DNA of 64,000 bases from Piezodorus guildinii (GCA_023052935.1 CM041297.1:90642021-90706020), one strand, 5' to 3'. Positions 24,601 to 37,515 are shown, numbered from the stretch's first letter. Numbers and translations are program-made. Notes: generated by a model from the letters alone, not told the origin.

Positions 24601-26214
24601 AACAATATAGTATGGATATAGTACTTTTTGGAATGAAACGTGGATATAGCACTTTTTGTATGGAAGAATATAACGCCGATAAGTTAGTAACTGTCACCAT
24701 AATCTTCCTCATACATCATCACCGATAACCTCTTTATTACATGACGTATCAACATAACATTAACATAATGTCTTTATAATGTTAATTACTAAGCTATGTT
24801 TCTTTCCTTATTCTTCCTCTGAGAAATATATTTCCTTGTTGTTTAATAACATTTGATTACTTATTCTTAGAAATTTCAAAAAGCTTTTATTTAATGATGG
24901 CACTATAATGAGAAAGTATTAATTATGAAGTTTTTTGATATTTATTTTGTATTCTGTGAATTTAGCAAATGTATTTTTATTATTAAATACGTGTAAGCAA
25001 TATTTAACCATAGAGACTGATGAATAAATAGGTTTTAAGATTTTGTTTTACAATCAGAAAAAAAAACTTCGACTAGGTTGATACACGATTCTTTCTTCTC
25101 ATATTTAACAAGGTCAAGGAATTCTAATTCTAACTATTTTCAGGATCAAATACCATTATTCTATTAAAATGTGAGTTTCTGAAAATTTTAAACCAAATTT
25201 ATGTGGCTGCAAGAAGAATTACAATGGAAAAAATAATTTAATTGACAATCTACGAAAACCAAAGCGACGGAATTAAGTTTTTTAAAACAGCCTAATAACT
25301 GATTATTAGGTTAAAACATTGATCGAAATTAATACAGTGATTCTAGACGTGCTAAATGAACCAATAAAAATACACAAAATGATGGTGATGATGAAAACAA
25401 TAAATTAATGGTTATATGGGATTAGGTGCTTCTGCTGTTTAATAGTACCTTTTGGAAGGAAATCTTCATAGTAACTTTTGGAATGAAATCAAATATTAAT
25501 AATAGTACCTTATGGAATGAAATGAAATGCGGATATTAGCACCTTTGGAGTAAATTGAAATTTTCAAAAATACGTTTTTAAAGGAATTTTTATGTTTTTA
25601 GATAATTAGATAAGGATTTAAATAAAACTAAACCATTAGAATACAATAAGGTCAAAAAATCGCTTTAGAAAAAAAAAGTCCTTTAGTACCTTTTGAAAAT
25701 CAACATAATTCTTAAGTTTAAATATTATTATCTAGTATAGGATGTAGTAAACTAATTCTTTAATTTGTTTTACTTTCTCGATGCACTAAATGAAATATAA
25801 AGTAAGGTAAGTATTAGGATTGTCAAGATTTACAAATACCGGTTTTTAACAGAAAAACAGTATAAGTTTTCCATAAAATGCTTTAAAATACCTTGAGATG
25901 AGTGAATGAAATGAAATGAGGGAAATGCCTAGTTTGGGAAAAAAGTATCTGTGTGTGTATTAAGAGTCTTGTTAAAATAAGGAGAAATAAGTATGAAACG
26001 GAATTAACATAAGGCTATTTTATGTACGCAATAAAATACGTTTTGTAATTATTGTGTTTACTTAATGGTCTTTACCTTTTACTTAACCAAGTATTATGCA
26101 ACTTGGCATTATCAACTGAGAACAAGGAATTTGAGAAATTGTACAAACAGCTTAATGTTAATTAATCTTTAATCTCTTTTGTGTTTTATAAAACTTTTTG
26201 ATTCCGATTGTTTG
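24601..26214. other. AT-rich DNA with a MITE-F fragment
   Basis: Mostly featureless. 25560-25705, read on the minus strand, carries the left part of the MITE-F family (gttgattttcaaaaggtact, a run of T, then 'tggtttagttttatttaaat'). Repeated strings 'agtaccttttggaa', 'agtaccttatggaa' and similar at 25445-25550 are probably more of the same family's ends. Confidence 0.5.
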
Positions 26215-26224
26215 AACCAGCATA

Positions 26225-28785
26225 ATAATAATAATAATTATGTAGCCTATATATAGTAGGCTTACCCAACCCGAGGGTTCGATGCCGATACCACCAAACT
26301 TCGCCTGCACAGACTCGTCATTCGCCGGTCAAGCCCAAGCCCCCGATATCAGCCTTAATGCAATCCTCCCATTGACGCTTCGGCCTACCTTTCGGACGCC
26401 TACCAGTCGGTTCAGCGAATACCAACTTCTCGGAATCCGTTCCTTACCGAGCCAACACTTTACGAGCCCATTTGAGTCTCTGCGATGCTATCAACTTAAT
26501 TATATTCACAGGGTACAAACTCCGCAATTCTGCGTTGTGCAACCTTCTAAACTCCCCAGTGGCCTCATCTCTCTTCGGACCAAATATTTTACGCAGTACC
26601 TTATTTTCGAAAACCTTAAGCCGTTGTTCATCCTTCAAAGTAACGGCCACGTTTCGCATCCTAAAGAACCGTCGGAAGGATAATAGTTTTAAAATTCTAA
26701 CCTTTAAGTTTTTAAACAGAAGCCGCGAGCTAAGTAATTTAGCAACTGAATAATAACACGCATTTCCCACCTTTAACCGGGACTTTATTTCTTCCTGGAT
26801 TTAATTTTTTCTTGTTATCATTGAACATAAATACTTAAATTTCTCTACGTGTTCAAAAGTATACCCTGATATATTAATATCATCGAGATCGCCACTATTT
26901 CTGCTACTAATCATATATTTCGTCTTATCGGTATTTATTCGAGTCCTATTTCTTTACCGTTTTTATTAACAACTTGTATTTAGTTGTATAGTTTCCGTGC
27001 CTTCACCTAGCAGTACCAAATCATCGGCATACCCCAAAACCGGAATCTTGTCACCCATATTTAAAGCTTTCTCGGTACACATCACCTTTTCTATGACATA
27101 TTCTAAAGCTATAATTAAATAACACAGGTGAAAGGGAGTCACCCTGTTTCAAACCCGATCGCACCTCAAATTTCTCAGAGTAATTATGACCGATTCTAAC
27201 TTTATGGAATGTTTCCGAAGACACATCTCTACTAGGTTTACTAACTTTCTAGGTATTTCCTGTTCAATCATGTATATGTATCATGTTATACAGCTTCTGA
27301 CGGTCTATGGAATTATAAGCCTTTTTGAAATCGATATAAAGTTGATGAACTACACCGTTGTATTCCAACTTTTTCTCTAATATTTGACGTAAGGAAAATA
27401 TTTGATCAACAGTCGAGCGGTTCCGCCTAAAACCACATTGGTAGTATCCCTAATTTCCTCAGCGTATTCCGTGATTCGGCTGGTTAATATTAACGAGAAT
27501 ATTTTATAGCATACTGGGAGAAGAGAGATCCCACGATAGTTGTTACAATCCGTCCTCGGTCCTTTTTTTGTGAATCGAAATAAGTATTGATTCTTTCCAG
27601 ATCTTTTTAACTAAAACATGTAATTTGGAAACACCCGCTTCTCCACACACCTTGATTAATTCACTTCGTGATATTATCATTTCCTACAGCTTTATAACGT
27701 TTTAATTTTCCTATCGCCATTTCGACTTCTCTTTACTCGGTGCGTCTATCCATGGTTCAGCGCTCTGATATTCAGAGTGAGGAGATTGATTATTATTTTC
27801 CGTATTTAGAATGCCGTCAAGGTGTTGTTTAAATTTATTTAATATCTCAGTCGGATCCGCAATTATATTGTTATTCTCATCTCTAACCCCATTCAATAGA
27901 GGTTCAAATATTTTACGCGATTTGTTTATATCTTTGTACATCTCTCTTACGTTATTTTCGCTTCTGTATTTTTCTATTTCTATTATTTGTCTTTAAGATA
28001 CTCTCAATTCTTATTTTTTAAGAATTTTGAAGTTTCATTTTTTACTAACCGAAAGTAAGCCACATTATTATCGCTTGGATTATTTAAGGAATTCAGTTTA
28101 GCATTTTTCTTTTTTCACACATTTTGACAATCCCTGTCGAACCAGGGTTTGTTCTTTTTATTTTCGATTTTCTCAAGACATAAATTACCGACCTCTTTAA
28201 TAGTATCCCTGATCCCTATTACTTCATCATGACTGTCTTCGGTGGGAGAATAAATGTTTATAAACGCGATTTTAGACCAACGACCTTGAAATATAGCAAC
28301 CGATATTCTTTTACTAAAGAACTGTACGTCCCGTAATGCGGAAAGAAATCTATTCCTAATCAGAAACCCGGTACCTAAACAATAATTAACGCGACCGACT
28401 TTAACCCACCTGCCGTATTTAAACTTCTAATGTTTCCACTTCCCTATTGTTAGATCTCTAATTTTCATCTTGCGCCTAGATTCCTCTGAAGCAGTCCTCA
28501 CCCGGAGACCCGAACGGGGGACTAGTTTACTTCCGGACAATGGGCGTTTTTCGTCAGAGGAATCCATGACTGTTGGTAGTATTTTGTGAACTAAAATATG
28601 TGAGTAGGGCGTTAGAACTACGTCACACCATCCAGCATGCCGGAGGGCCGCTCTCATTGTTGGTCAGCGAGTCCATCGGACTTAGCCGGGAGGAGCTTCC
28701 ACCAAAGGAAATTACACCGACCATCCCCACATCCGCTACCCGTAAGACGCTCTCCACATGCGGTAATGAGATCCGCGCGAGGTTA
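26225..28785 (-). pseudogene. RTE-like non-LTR retrotransposon, decayed
   Basis: A minus-strand element of 2.56 kb. From its 5' end come a GC-rich leader with a 76-codon frame (28657-28427) ending in the start of an APE-type endonuclease (MKIRDLTIGKWKH), and an endonuclease remnant with FINIYSPTEDSHDE near 28250. These are followed by an RT linker (27941-27711), RT motif A YIDFKKAYNSIDR near 27332, motif C GYADDLVLLG near 27030 and a C-terminal block FENKVLRKIFGPKRDEATGE near 26600, typical of RTE-like ORFs. The endonuclease middle is deleted and frames shift often. The 3' end has an (ATT)n tail. The 10-base string aaccagcata at 26215-26224 and 28786-28795 looks like the target duplication. 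The clade name is my judgement from these motifs. Confidence 0.75.
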
Positions 28786-29116
28786 AACCAGCATAGAAAT
28801 ATGTAATTTAAAATCTATTATGATTTATTACAGCTTCATTACATCTTCGAAATAAGTAACAACGATTAGATAGCAGCTTTTTTATTTGGAACGAATGCTG
28901 ATGAAAAAAAAAACTTATTGAAATGGTGATACCATTTTTTTTCTTGAAGGCAAAAGTACATTTATACTTAAATATTTGAGATATTTTTCGTTTAAATTAA
29001 ATTGTGTTTATGTGTATTAAATAAACGTATTGATTTTGCAACTAATGCAGTATTCCATAAACAGAGGTTAAATACTGATTAATTGAAATTATCTTTTATA
29101 CTTTCTTCGGACTTTA

Positions 29117-30546
29117 TCTATACTAATATTATAAAGCTGAAGAGTTTGTTTGTTTGTTTATTTGAACGCGCTAATCTCAGAAACTACTGGTTCTAATTGA
29201 AAAATTCTTTTTGCGTTGGATAGTCCATTTATCGAGGAAGGTTATAGGCTATATAACATCACGCTGCGACCAATAGGACCGAAGAATCAGTCAAAAATCT
29301 GGGAAAAAACGGGGAAAATTCGGGAGAAAAAAAAACCTCGCTTCCCAATGATTCCAAATGATTTACCTTTTATTTTTAAATAATTCAATTTCCTGTCAAT
29401 TTATATTTTTCCATTCAAACACGTAGGAATAGATTTACGTCGAGATCGGGTTGCGGAGAAAATCAGTATGTTCTTCTGCCACAAGAAAATAAAACTAAAA
29501 ATGTCATTTACGCGGAAGTACTTTAAAATATATTCTTTTAAAAACTTCTTAATAGCAATCATAATAACAGAAATTGATGCAGACGAAGTTGCTTTAGAAT
29601 ATATCATATATATATAATATAATATATAATATATCATATATACCTTGAAGCATATACATTTATGAATTTAAATAAATTAAAAAAATTACTATTTCTTTTG
29701 ATTTATTCGAGTATAATAATCAGAACTATTATTTTAAGCATATTTAGGACTTTTATTAGCTGTATGTCTATATTTATAAAAGAAAGTACCACTCAATTTT
29801 CTGGTATCTAAAAAATTACTATGGTTGGGAGGCTAAAATTTTTCCTGGAGGTTCGTCTTACCGCCTAGATATGCAATAAGGCAGGATTTGAAGATCTTCG
29901 CCCAAAAAGTGGTTGAACAACCTAAACGTAAAATTGTCTTAATCTGATATGTATCAGCAAAGGTACAAAGATTTTATAACAAATATATTTAAGCATATTA
30001 CTGTTGTTATCTGTTCGTTTAACGTCACTTTTATACTACTATGGTTAATCGTATGATGACTAATTTTTTCCTCTCCAAGTTTAGTTAGGGTAGAGATCTT
30101 TAATGCGTTCATGGAATCGCAAAGGCTTGGGACCACCATTTTACGTCCCCTTCGAAGGAGGGCATAACTAAGGTTGTTTTTTACTCTCATTAAAAAATCT
30201 TAAGGTCACCTGGCTGGTCACTACATACAGGTGACCGACCCTTTTAAGCATATTGCATTTCATATTTATCTGTTTCGAGTGTAGGTTCCTATGGAAATAT
30301 ATTCATTCGTTATTTATTTTTTTAAAATGGTTTGTGACGATTATTTTTACATATTAAGTGATTATGGGTATAACCACTTCTACTGGTTTGCTATTGTAAA
30401 TTTGACAGAAAGAAGTCAAGATCGGACTTTAAATAATAACAAAGAGTAGCTGATAGTTGATATTTATTATAGCCAATCTTACCATAAACGCACATAAATT
30501 AATACGAAATGCAATATTCGCGAGCAAAGCTGCGTGACACAGCTAG
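29117..30546 (+). mobile_element. Helitron-like element B with a SINE insertion
   Basis: It begins TCTATACTAATATTATAAAG after an A-T context and ends with a hairpin-forming gcgagcaaagctgcg, then cacagCTAG followed by T. This is the Helitron signature of TC start, CTRR end and 3' hairpin. The first 450 bp match 52953-54290 (for example ataacatcacgctgcgacca and 'gaaattgatgcagacgaag'). A SINE-A copy sits inside at 30000-30242. An AT palindrome near 29606-29640 is also present. No Rep/helicase protein is encoded. The middle may contain a further insertion, because part of it resembles 49.65-49.99 kb rather than the other Helitron copy. Confidence 0.55.
30000..30242 (-). repeat. SINE-A copy 4
   Basis: A degenerate SINE-A copy inside Helitron-like element B. 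The 12-base direct repeat tttaagcatatt flanks it (29988-29999 and 30243-30254), and the uninterrupted version of the surrounding sequence can be seen around 49920 (caaatatatttaatcatatt). Confidence 0.8.
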
Positions 30547-33500
30547 TCAGTAATAAATATCTTATTTTAAGTATAAAAGGACTTGGGCAACTTTCGTTTC
30601 ATACGTTTTGAATTTCATTTCTAATTATACGTTTTGCCTATCTTAATTCAATCAACATGAATAGCCTTGGCTTTGAATTATTTTAATATAATATTTTTAT
30701 GTGTTTTCTTTTTAACAAATATATAGCGTATTAATATAATCCACAGTACGGTATATAAATAGCGTTTGTTTATAAATCATTGGGTATTTGTTATAGTCTT
30801 TTAAGCCAAATAACCTAGCTCATTTTTTTCTTAAAATCCATAGAAATATTAGTGTTACTCCAAACTCGATTATTCTTTGTTTTGTTTTCATATGAAACCA
30901 ATAGACTTGTGTCCAATAAATTCAAATTTTAACTAATAAACGGAGCCCTATGATTGGCTTTAGAAGAAACTGTAATATATAATATCAATAATATAAAATA
31001 TCAACATTGACGTGCATTTCTGATATAAATTTAGTCTACTTTATTAAAATAATTTATCAATTTATGCTATTTTATTATTTATAATATATTTAATTAATTT
31101 CAGACTCAGAAAATCTTCTAATCAGTTAGGCATTGATATGCGAAACATTAATGAGTTAATGTTAAAATTCTTGTCTTAAAATTCAAATTAATTCCAAACT
31201 CTAAGAATTTAGCAATTTATCTTAGTGACATAAATTGGACTATTCAGTTACACGAATATTATATTGTATATTGCAAATTCAATTGGTTAAATTCAATCTT
31301 TTTTTATTTTGTTTTTGGAATACGTATACAAGCAATTCCAAAAGTAATTATAATATTATTATAGAACATTTGATAGCAACTTGTTTTTTTGTTTTAAATG
31401 TGATACCTAAAAATATGTAAAGTACATGAAACTATGCATGAAAAAATAAAATAAATCATTTATGTCATAAACTTAAAAAAACAATTTAGTTTCTTTTCTT
31501 TTTTAATATTTCAGGAAGTTTTAATTAATATTTCACACTTAAATACGCACACCTTAAAAAAAGGAAACTATATTTCAATGTGTATATTTTACTCCTTAAA
31601 TAACCTCCCTTTGATATTAATATTTTAATAGCCTTAGATAAATAAATAACATTTAAAAAAAGTTTTGTTGTGACATCATCATCTTTTTTAATACTTAATT
31701 ATTTTGGTTTCGGTTAGTATACTTGATTGACTTTGTAACAGAATTTTCAGTAATTTTAATAGCACTATCGATTATGTGTTGCTGTCATTTATGTTACTTA
31801 TACCCTGAAACTAGTGTTTTCAATTTTAAGCTTTATACCTTCTTTTTTTTTTTTTCTTGGAATATAATGTTGAATTTAGTCGCCCATGTCTTTGTCACTG
31901 TTCCGAAATAGAATATAGCATTATGATACTTTACTTATAAATTATGTTTTTCAAGATTTTTACTTACTATTAGAAGAAAATATAATGATTTTCATGAATT
32001 TAAACTTCAATGGTGGAATATTGCTTTAATTACGTCATATTGTAGGGCGTGGCTTTAACTATAGGTAGAACCAATCGCCTTTCAGTTTGCTAGTTATATT
32101 GACAACTGCAAATAGGAGTAATTAAATAAGCATTTATTATCGATTTTATTATAAATTTGATTAACGTAAGTGAATATTTTGTAATAAGTAATTAATAGAT
32201 AAAGAGAAAAATATTTCAATTATATCTGATAGGAATCAGTCCCATCAATTTTTCATATATGAATATCTTTCAATGATAATTTTTGGAGGTGTTAAATTAA
32301 ACCTCTTTCAATTTTTGAATGTAATTCAATTTTCCCAAACTTTTGAATAAATTCGTATAATCCATAAAATAGTGAGAAGTTATAGTTAAATTATATTTTT
32401 ACTTAAAAACGCATTATAAATTTCATTTTTAACTCAATTAAAGAAATTAATTATAATTTAAAATAAATGTCATACTGATCGAAAATAGAATAACATATTT
32501 TCTTTAATCTTAAAAAAATTAAATACTCTAATTGTTTTTCTATATGCAATATATATTAAGATTTGCCAGAATATTTTTTCCTAAAAATTTTTTTACCGAT
32601 TGCTGTTTTTTTAGTTAAAATATTAATTAATTTTGTTTCAATCAAAAAATGACTTACTAATTATCGAATAAATTAGTAATGTAATATATTTTTATTTATA
32701 TATTAGTAATAAATAACGGCCTTATCGATCTCTTTTATACCGTTTTTCACATTTATTATTTCATGTATTTGCAGAAGTAATCAAACGTTTTTTACATCCT
32801 CTGCTCTATTTAGACGATATATTTTTAATATTTTAAGGATCGGATGCTCAAAGGACGCCATTTTAGCAAAAACGGTCCACCTAAGTGGAACGGATCGTTA
32901 AATTGGAGCGTTAAAATTTCATCTTCGCTTTCGTGTCAGCAAATTTAGTCTAAACGATTCTATGAAAAAATAAATGAAAAAAATAAAAAAGTGAAACATT
33001 TTTACCAACAATTTCTTTTTTTTAGTATGAACTTTAATCATTCGTTATTCATTTACATAGGAACTACATGGGATAGGTATTCAACCCTGTTCAGATTTAA
33101 AAAAAAAAAAAAAACATGTTTTTTTACTGATAGAGAAAACATGTTTTTTGTTATAGGAAAGTTCACGAAACCGTTCAACAAAATATCTAACCATAAATAA
33201 TTCATTCTTTAAATATTTTTATAATTTAAAAAAAATATAAATGTGATACAAAATTAAGATGTTTTCTTATTAAAAATTAAAATTTAATATTTTAATAATT
33301 TCTCAATTTAAAAAAAAATAAATAAATAAATACTGGTAAGTTAGAAATATTAAAACATGTCACTAAAGACTGACCAAACTCTTCGGAAGGCTCTCTGAAA
33401 TACAAATAAGATTTAATGATTGCTTGTAAATATTTCCTATTAGATTCTAAATACGATATTTTTAGGACAGTTTTTTCAATTCTCTTTGTTTTAATTCAAT

Positions 33501-34179
33501 TCAAATTCAAATTCTCTGCATATGTTTTAAATCGTAGGCATTTGTTAATGTTTTTGATTAATTCGAGTTCACACGCTTTTCTGAGAGATAATAGGCGAAA
33601 ATAAATTTTACATTATATATATTATTTATTTTCTTTGTTTTCTTTTGTTAGTGTTTAGAGAAGTTACTTTTTCCAGATATATAGGACAAATATAGTAACT
33701 AACTATCCAAAATATAGTAGTTATTTGTTTAACGTTTAATATGATATTATTTATTTTATTTTTACTTATATTAATGGTTTTGATCCAGTTTGTTTATTAA
33801 TTTTCCTATCATTAATAAAATCTATTTATTTAAATTATAATGCACACATTTACTTTCATTATATGCGACTTTATATTTATTTTGTATTGACATTTGATTC
33901 ACATGATGTGAATTTAACCTCGCAGTTTTAATACTGTTTTCTCCAAGTGTGGGATATTATAATTTTTTTTATCATAAAAAATATATATGATTTAGGTTTT
34001 ATGTCATTATAATAAATGTGATTAATATATACATTATGGCCAAAGCCAAATAAAAATAAATATTTTAATGAAACCAGTACCATATTGAATTATGATTGTC
34101 AAGGATGTCTTGACTTTTATGTTAGTCATGTTTTCGATGGAGATTCGCACTCTGACACACATGATAACCTGTGATGATA
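30547..34179. other. long AT-rich non-coding stretch (possible intron)
   Basis: About 3.6 kb with no recognisable gene, transposon protein or RNA. It is very AT-rich, with many short homopolymer runs. One more complex string occurs at 32838-32950. If the exon candidates at 18.6 and 34.6 kb belong together this would be intron or intergenic DNA. Confidence 0.5.
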
Positions 34180-34189
34180 CCTTACCTTC

Positions 34190-34579
34190 ATGACGATGTC
34201 AGGCTGGGACGTACTGCTGGAGACACTGGGCGACAGAGAGCACTGGGATTGTTTACCGACGCGATTTGGTTGCGATGTGAGGAACTCGAGCGGTGGCTAG
34301 CGGGACCTAGCGGGCCGTCGGTACACTACTGCTGGGCGGTGTTCCCTCGGATGGAGTAGTCAGGGGCTGGGGGGTTTTGAGCGAATTACGGGGGGGTAGG
34401 GAGGAGGCGGGAAGGGGGGAGAGGCCAACAGGGGAGCTGCCTGGCGGGCGGTCCAGGAACTGGAACAGAGGTAGGAGAGCGCTGGGGCGGTATCGACTGC
34501 AGACGTTGTGGAGCTGGTGCCGGCAACTGAACCTCAGCTCTCTATGGCCGAACATGTTGGACTCTGAGGCCCAGCCGTC
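34190..34579 (+). promoter_or_regulatory. GC-rich island / putative 5' UTR
   Basis: The only GC-rich, CpG-containing block of this size outside retroelements. It lies immediately upstream of a signal-peptide-coding exon, as expected for the promoter-proximal 5' UTR of a host gene. It contains short upstream ATGs. The transcription start and any core promoter element cannot be fixed from sequence alone. Confidence 0.45.
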
Positions 34580-34652
34580 ATGTTCTTCAGTCTGGGCCTC
34601 GCCGTTCTCTGTCTCCTCCGTCCCAGCAGGCAGGTCGGCCAGGCATATACAG
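34580..34652 (+). CDS. putative first coding exon: signal peptide of a secreted or membrane protein
   Basis: From ATG at 34580 the frame encodes 24 residues, MFFSLGLAVLCLL followed by RPSRQVGQAYT, plus one base of a split codon, up to a consensus donor ACAG|gtgagt at 34652/34653. The first 13 residues form a hydrophobic core typical of a signal peptide. The phase-1 intron directly after a signal-peptide exon is common in immunoglobulin-superfamily and other secreted or adhesion genes (known gene structure, not shown here). The alternative frame through the same DNA (34377-34763, 128 codons) would read across the donor and has a skewed Arg/Gly/Ser composition, so I treat it as a shadow. No downstream exon is recognised in this window. 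Confidence 0.5.
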
Positions 34653-36755
34653 GTGAGTCGGCACCCCGTTCAGGGCACACCCCACCTCCATCCCGCATCC
34701 CTCATGTATGTTCGTATGTCAACTAGCTGTCTCTCTAACACCATCCTCAATCGATTTCATTAGTCTAATTGCTTTTCCCATGTCTATTTTGTCTATCCTC
34801 GCCTATATGTCATATATCTATATATCAGCTTGGGACATTCCGACGTTATCTAAATCGAATCATTTAAAAGGTAAACTAAACAAAAATAAAATTACATCCA
34901 TTTCTATCAACACTTATACTAAACTTTATAAGCCATTTACCTATCCGCTCTTAATGTGAAAAAAAAAACCTTCCCTAAAAATCCTTTTCTTTAAATTCTT
35001 CTCTCCTCCTAAAAGAGATATATTCTCATGTTTTAACACATAATATGAAACAACATCCAAAATTCAATCCAGGCATCTGGATTGGTATACTATTTTCCCC
35101 ATTTATCCAATGAATGTTTCAAAAATACTTAATTATATTTTATAAAATTTAAGTGCTGACACACTAGCATGATTTGCGGTCCATATTGTGGCGTCTTAAT
35201 TTAGTAAAAAATCATCTTTCTCTGCTTGTTTTAAATATATATATTTTTTTAATGGAAAATCATATCAGCATGAAACATTTAGTAATACAAAAATTATTAA
35301 AAAGACAGAATTCTTTTTTTCCCTTTTCGCATTCAAAATTTAATCGCATAATTCTCTATGTTTCCTTCTTTTTAGTTTCGAAATTCAAACAAATTAGGTA
35401 ATCTAATTTAAAATGAGCTTTTGAATATATCCAGCTCTCTGGAGGTTATTAAAAAATATGTAACCATTTCTTCTTAACGAATTTCCAATGAATACCGATT
35501 ATGAAAATATACAGTTTTATATTCAATAAAACTTAAATAGTAATTTGTATCCTCATTTTTTTCTGAGATTACTTAAAAAAGACTCTAAATGTGGCATGAA
35601 ATAAATTTTGCAATGAAATTAGTGAGAAAACAGCCCTCGTTATTTTATTTGTGAATGAAAAAGCGAACAACCATATTTTTTTCTAATTAGAATATTAAAT
35701 ATAAAACTTTAAAGCTAAAATTATGAATCGTCGAGTAATGTACACATTCTTACATACATGTGTATGAGATGAGTATTATATTGAATTTGTGAAAAATTTA
35801 AATAACATTTCGACAAAGTGAAAAATTCGTTTTATCGTTATTAAAAAAAGAGGAACTCTTTTGAACTAAGCAATTTAGTCATATTGATATTCCATAAGAG
35901 CTGTCAAATAAAGAAATTGAAAATCTTAAAATCAAAGCTATGCGCCGGGCTTGGAGTTGGGCGCACAGCCGGGACTTAGAGCCCGAAAGGCCCACATTTC
36001 TTACCGGTTAGTAGATCCGTAGCGCCTTCCTTTCACTTTTCTGGAAAAAAAAACAATGTTTCCATTTTTCTCTGCTCTCATATCAATTTTTTTGAGAACT
36101 TTATTTATTAGTAATATATTTTGAGTTAAAGGGTTAAGGATAGTTTAGCAGGAGAGACGTTTAAATAATGAAGCTTGATAAAATCCAACATCCAAAATAA
36201 AAGTTAGATAAAATTCTTTATGATAATTATGTTTTCATTAAGATTATTATATATTGATTATATTTATGAAATAGTAACATTTTATCTGCATTAATGTACA
36301 AGGTTCTTTTTTATTTTATACATTTTTTTATTTCGTGTAATCTTTAACTTATTTATATTTATTTAACTGTTTTATTGAAATATCGTTCAAATTAGTACAT
36401 TAACAAATCCTTTTTTTTTCTTGGCAATATAGAATCACATAAATCCAAACAACTCATTAATAATTGTTATGAAAATATATCATTGTTGATTTTTAGTAAT
36501 TACATTCGGGAATATTTAACGGAATCTGTATATATAGGTATATTAAAAAGGTAGGTAGTTATTTTCCATTTGATTTAGTTTAATAGTTTTATCTACGTTT
36601 TATTTGTCATTTACTCTTACAGGTTTTTTAGTTGGTTATTTTATTTAAGAGCTTAGTGTTGTTATGTATCACTATTAGTATACTGCGAATCACGTCTCTT
36701 GTATGACCAAGGCAGATATTTTTTCATTTTGTTATTACAGATGTGGTTTGACCCT
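34653..36755. other. AT-rich DNA (possible intron) with a GC-rich hairpin
   Basis: No exon recognised. At 35937-36015 a short GC-rich island contains two inverted pairs: tgcgcc/ggcgca (35941-35946 with 35960-35965) and cgggct/agcccg (35946-35951 with 35980-35985). The rest is plain AT-rich sequence. Confidence 0.45.
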
Positions 36756-36756
36756 A

Positions 36757-37115
36757 TATTTTAGTAATCTTTTTGGGGCTGACCTGGGCTCTGTGATATC
36801 TAATCTTAACTAGGGCGTGGAACCTGGCGCTCGAGTTATATGACAAATCATCTTGCACTACCGTTGGCTTAGAACCCTATTATCCAAGGATGATTTTATG
36901 TTATATCAGCCGAAGGTCGACCATCCTGGGGCCCAACAAGCCTTTCCAAAGTGGGTGTTCAAAAATTGGAAATGAAAAGCCTTGGCGGATGAGAGTGATC
37001 TTGGCCTTATCAGCTCCTTAACAGCACGGTCGTGACTTAGTTCTGAACCCAACTCATCACACATTATGGGTTCTAGTGGTACATCCCAATGTGTCTCATG
37101 GATTTAAAATAAATT
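36757..37115 (+). repeat. SINE-C copy 1 (probable)
   Basis: Shares a body with 37640-37925 and 61590-61850: a 'caaaaattggaaat' string, then 'gtgatct', a 'cagc.cc..aacag' block and 'ttctagtggta' or similar near the end. The tRNA-like head is poorly preserved in this copy. Boundaries are approximate. Confidence 0.4.
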
Positions 37116-37140
37116 AAATTGATGGATTTTTCGCTTTTAT

Positions 37141-37515
37141 ATGTATGGAATTGAGCTTTGGGGCTCTAGTAAACCATCTAATTCCTCCCATATCCAATCC
37201 TCAATACCCCTTATTTCGCTAAAAATAAAATCATCCATTGTGACCTTATCCCATTTTTCGCAGACCGATCCCGAAATAGATATATCTTTTTTAGTTCCAA
37301 ATTCCTTACCCATACAAATCCTCTTCTCCGTAACCTATTATTATCTTGAGCATATTTCCGACAACCCTCCTAGGAGAAGATGGCCTCGGGACCTAATAAC
37401 TTATGTAAACTTGAAGTGTGTAGTTTCTTCAAAAGATCACACGTCGTTCACGTCCACAAGTATGATTTAGTACTTGTATTTACTTTGTATAAAGTTGTAA
37501 ATATAAATAAAGTAT
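37141..37515 (+). pseudogene. jockey-type retrotransposon 3' end (copy 3)
   Basis: The frame at 37141 starts MYGIELWGSSKPSN, the usual jockey post-RT 'YGIqLWG' motif, and ends SDNPPRRRWPRDLIT, homologous to the end of copy 1. Frame changes in between show decay. A 3' UTR containing ataaagttgtaaatataaat and an A-rich tail to about 37530 follow. The 5' part is absent; no target duplication is obvious. Confidence 0.75.

Noticed and set aside
26282..26753. Plus-strand ORFs of 133 and 93 codons
   Set aside because: The minus frame encodes the recognised C-terminus of the RTE-like element, so the plus frames are shadows.
34377..34763. 128-codon plus-strand ORF across the GC-rich island
   Set aside because: It reads through a consensus splice donor and has an Arg/Gly/Ser-rich composition typical of a GC-rich shadow frame; the overlapping frame with a signal peptide is the better candidate.
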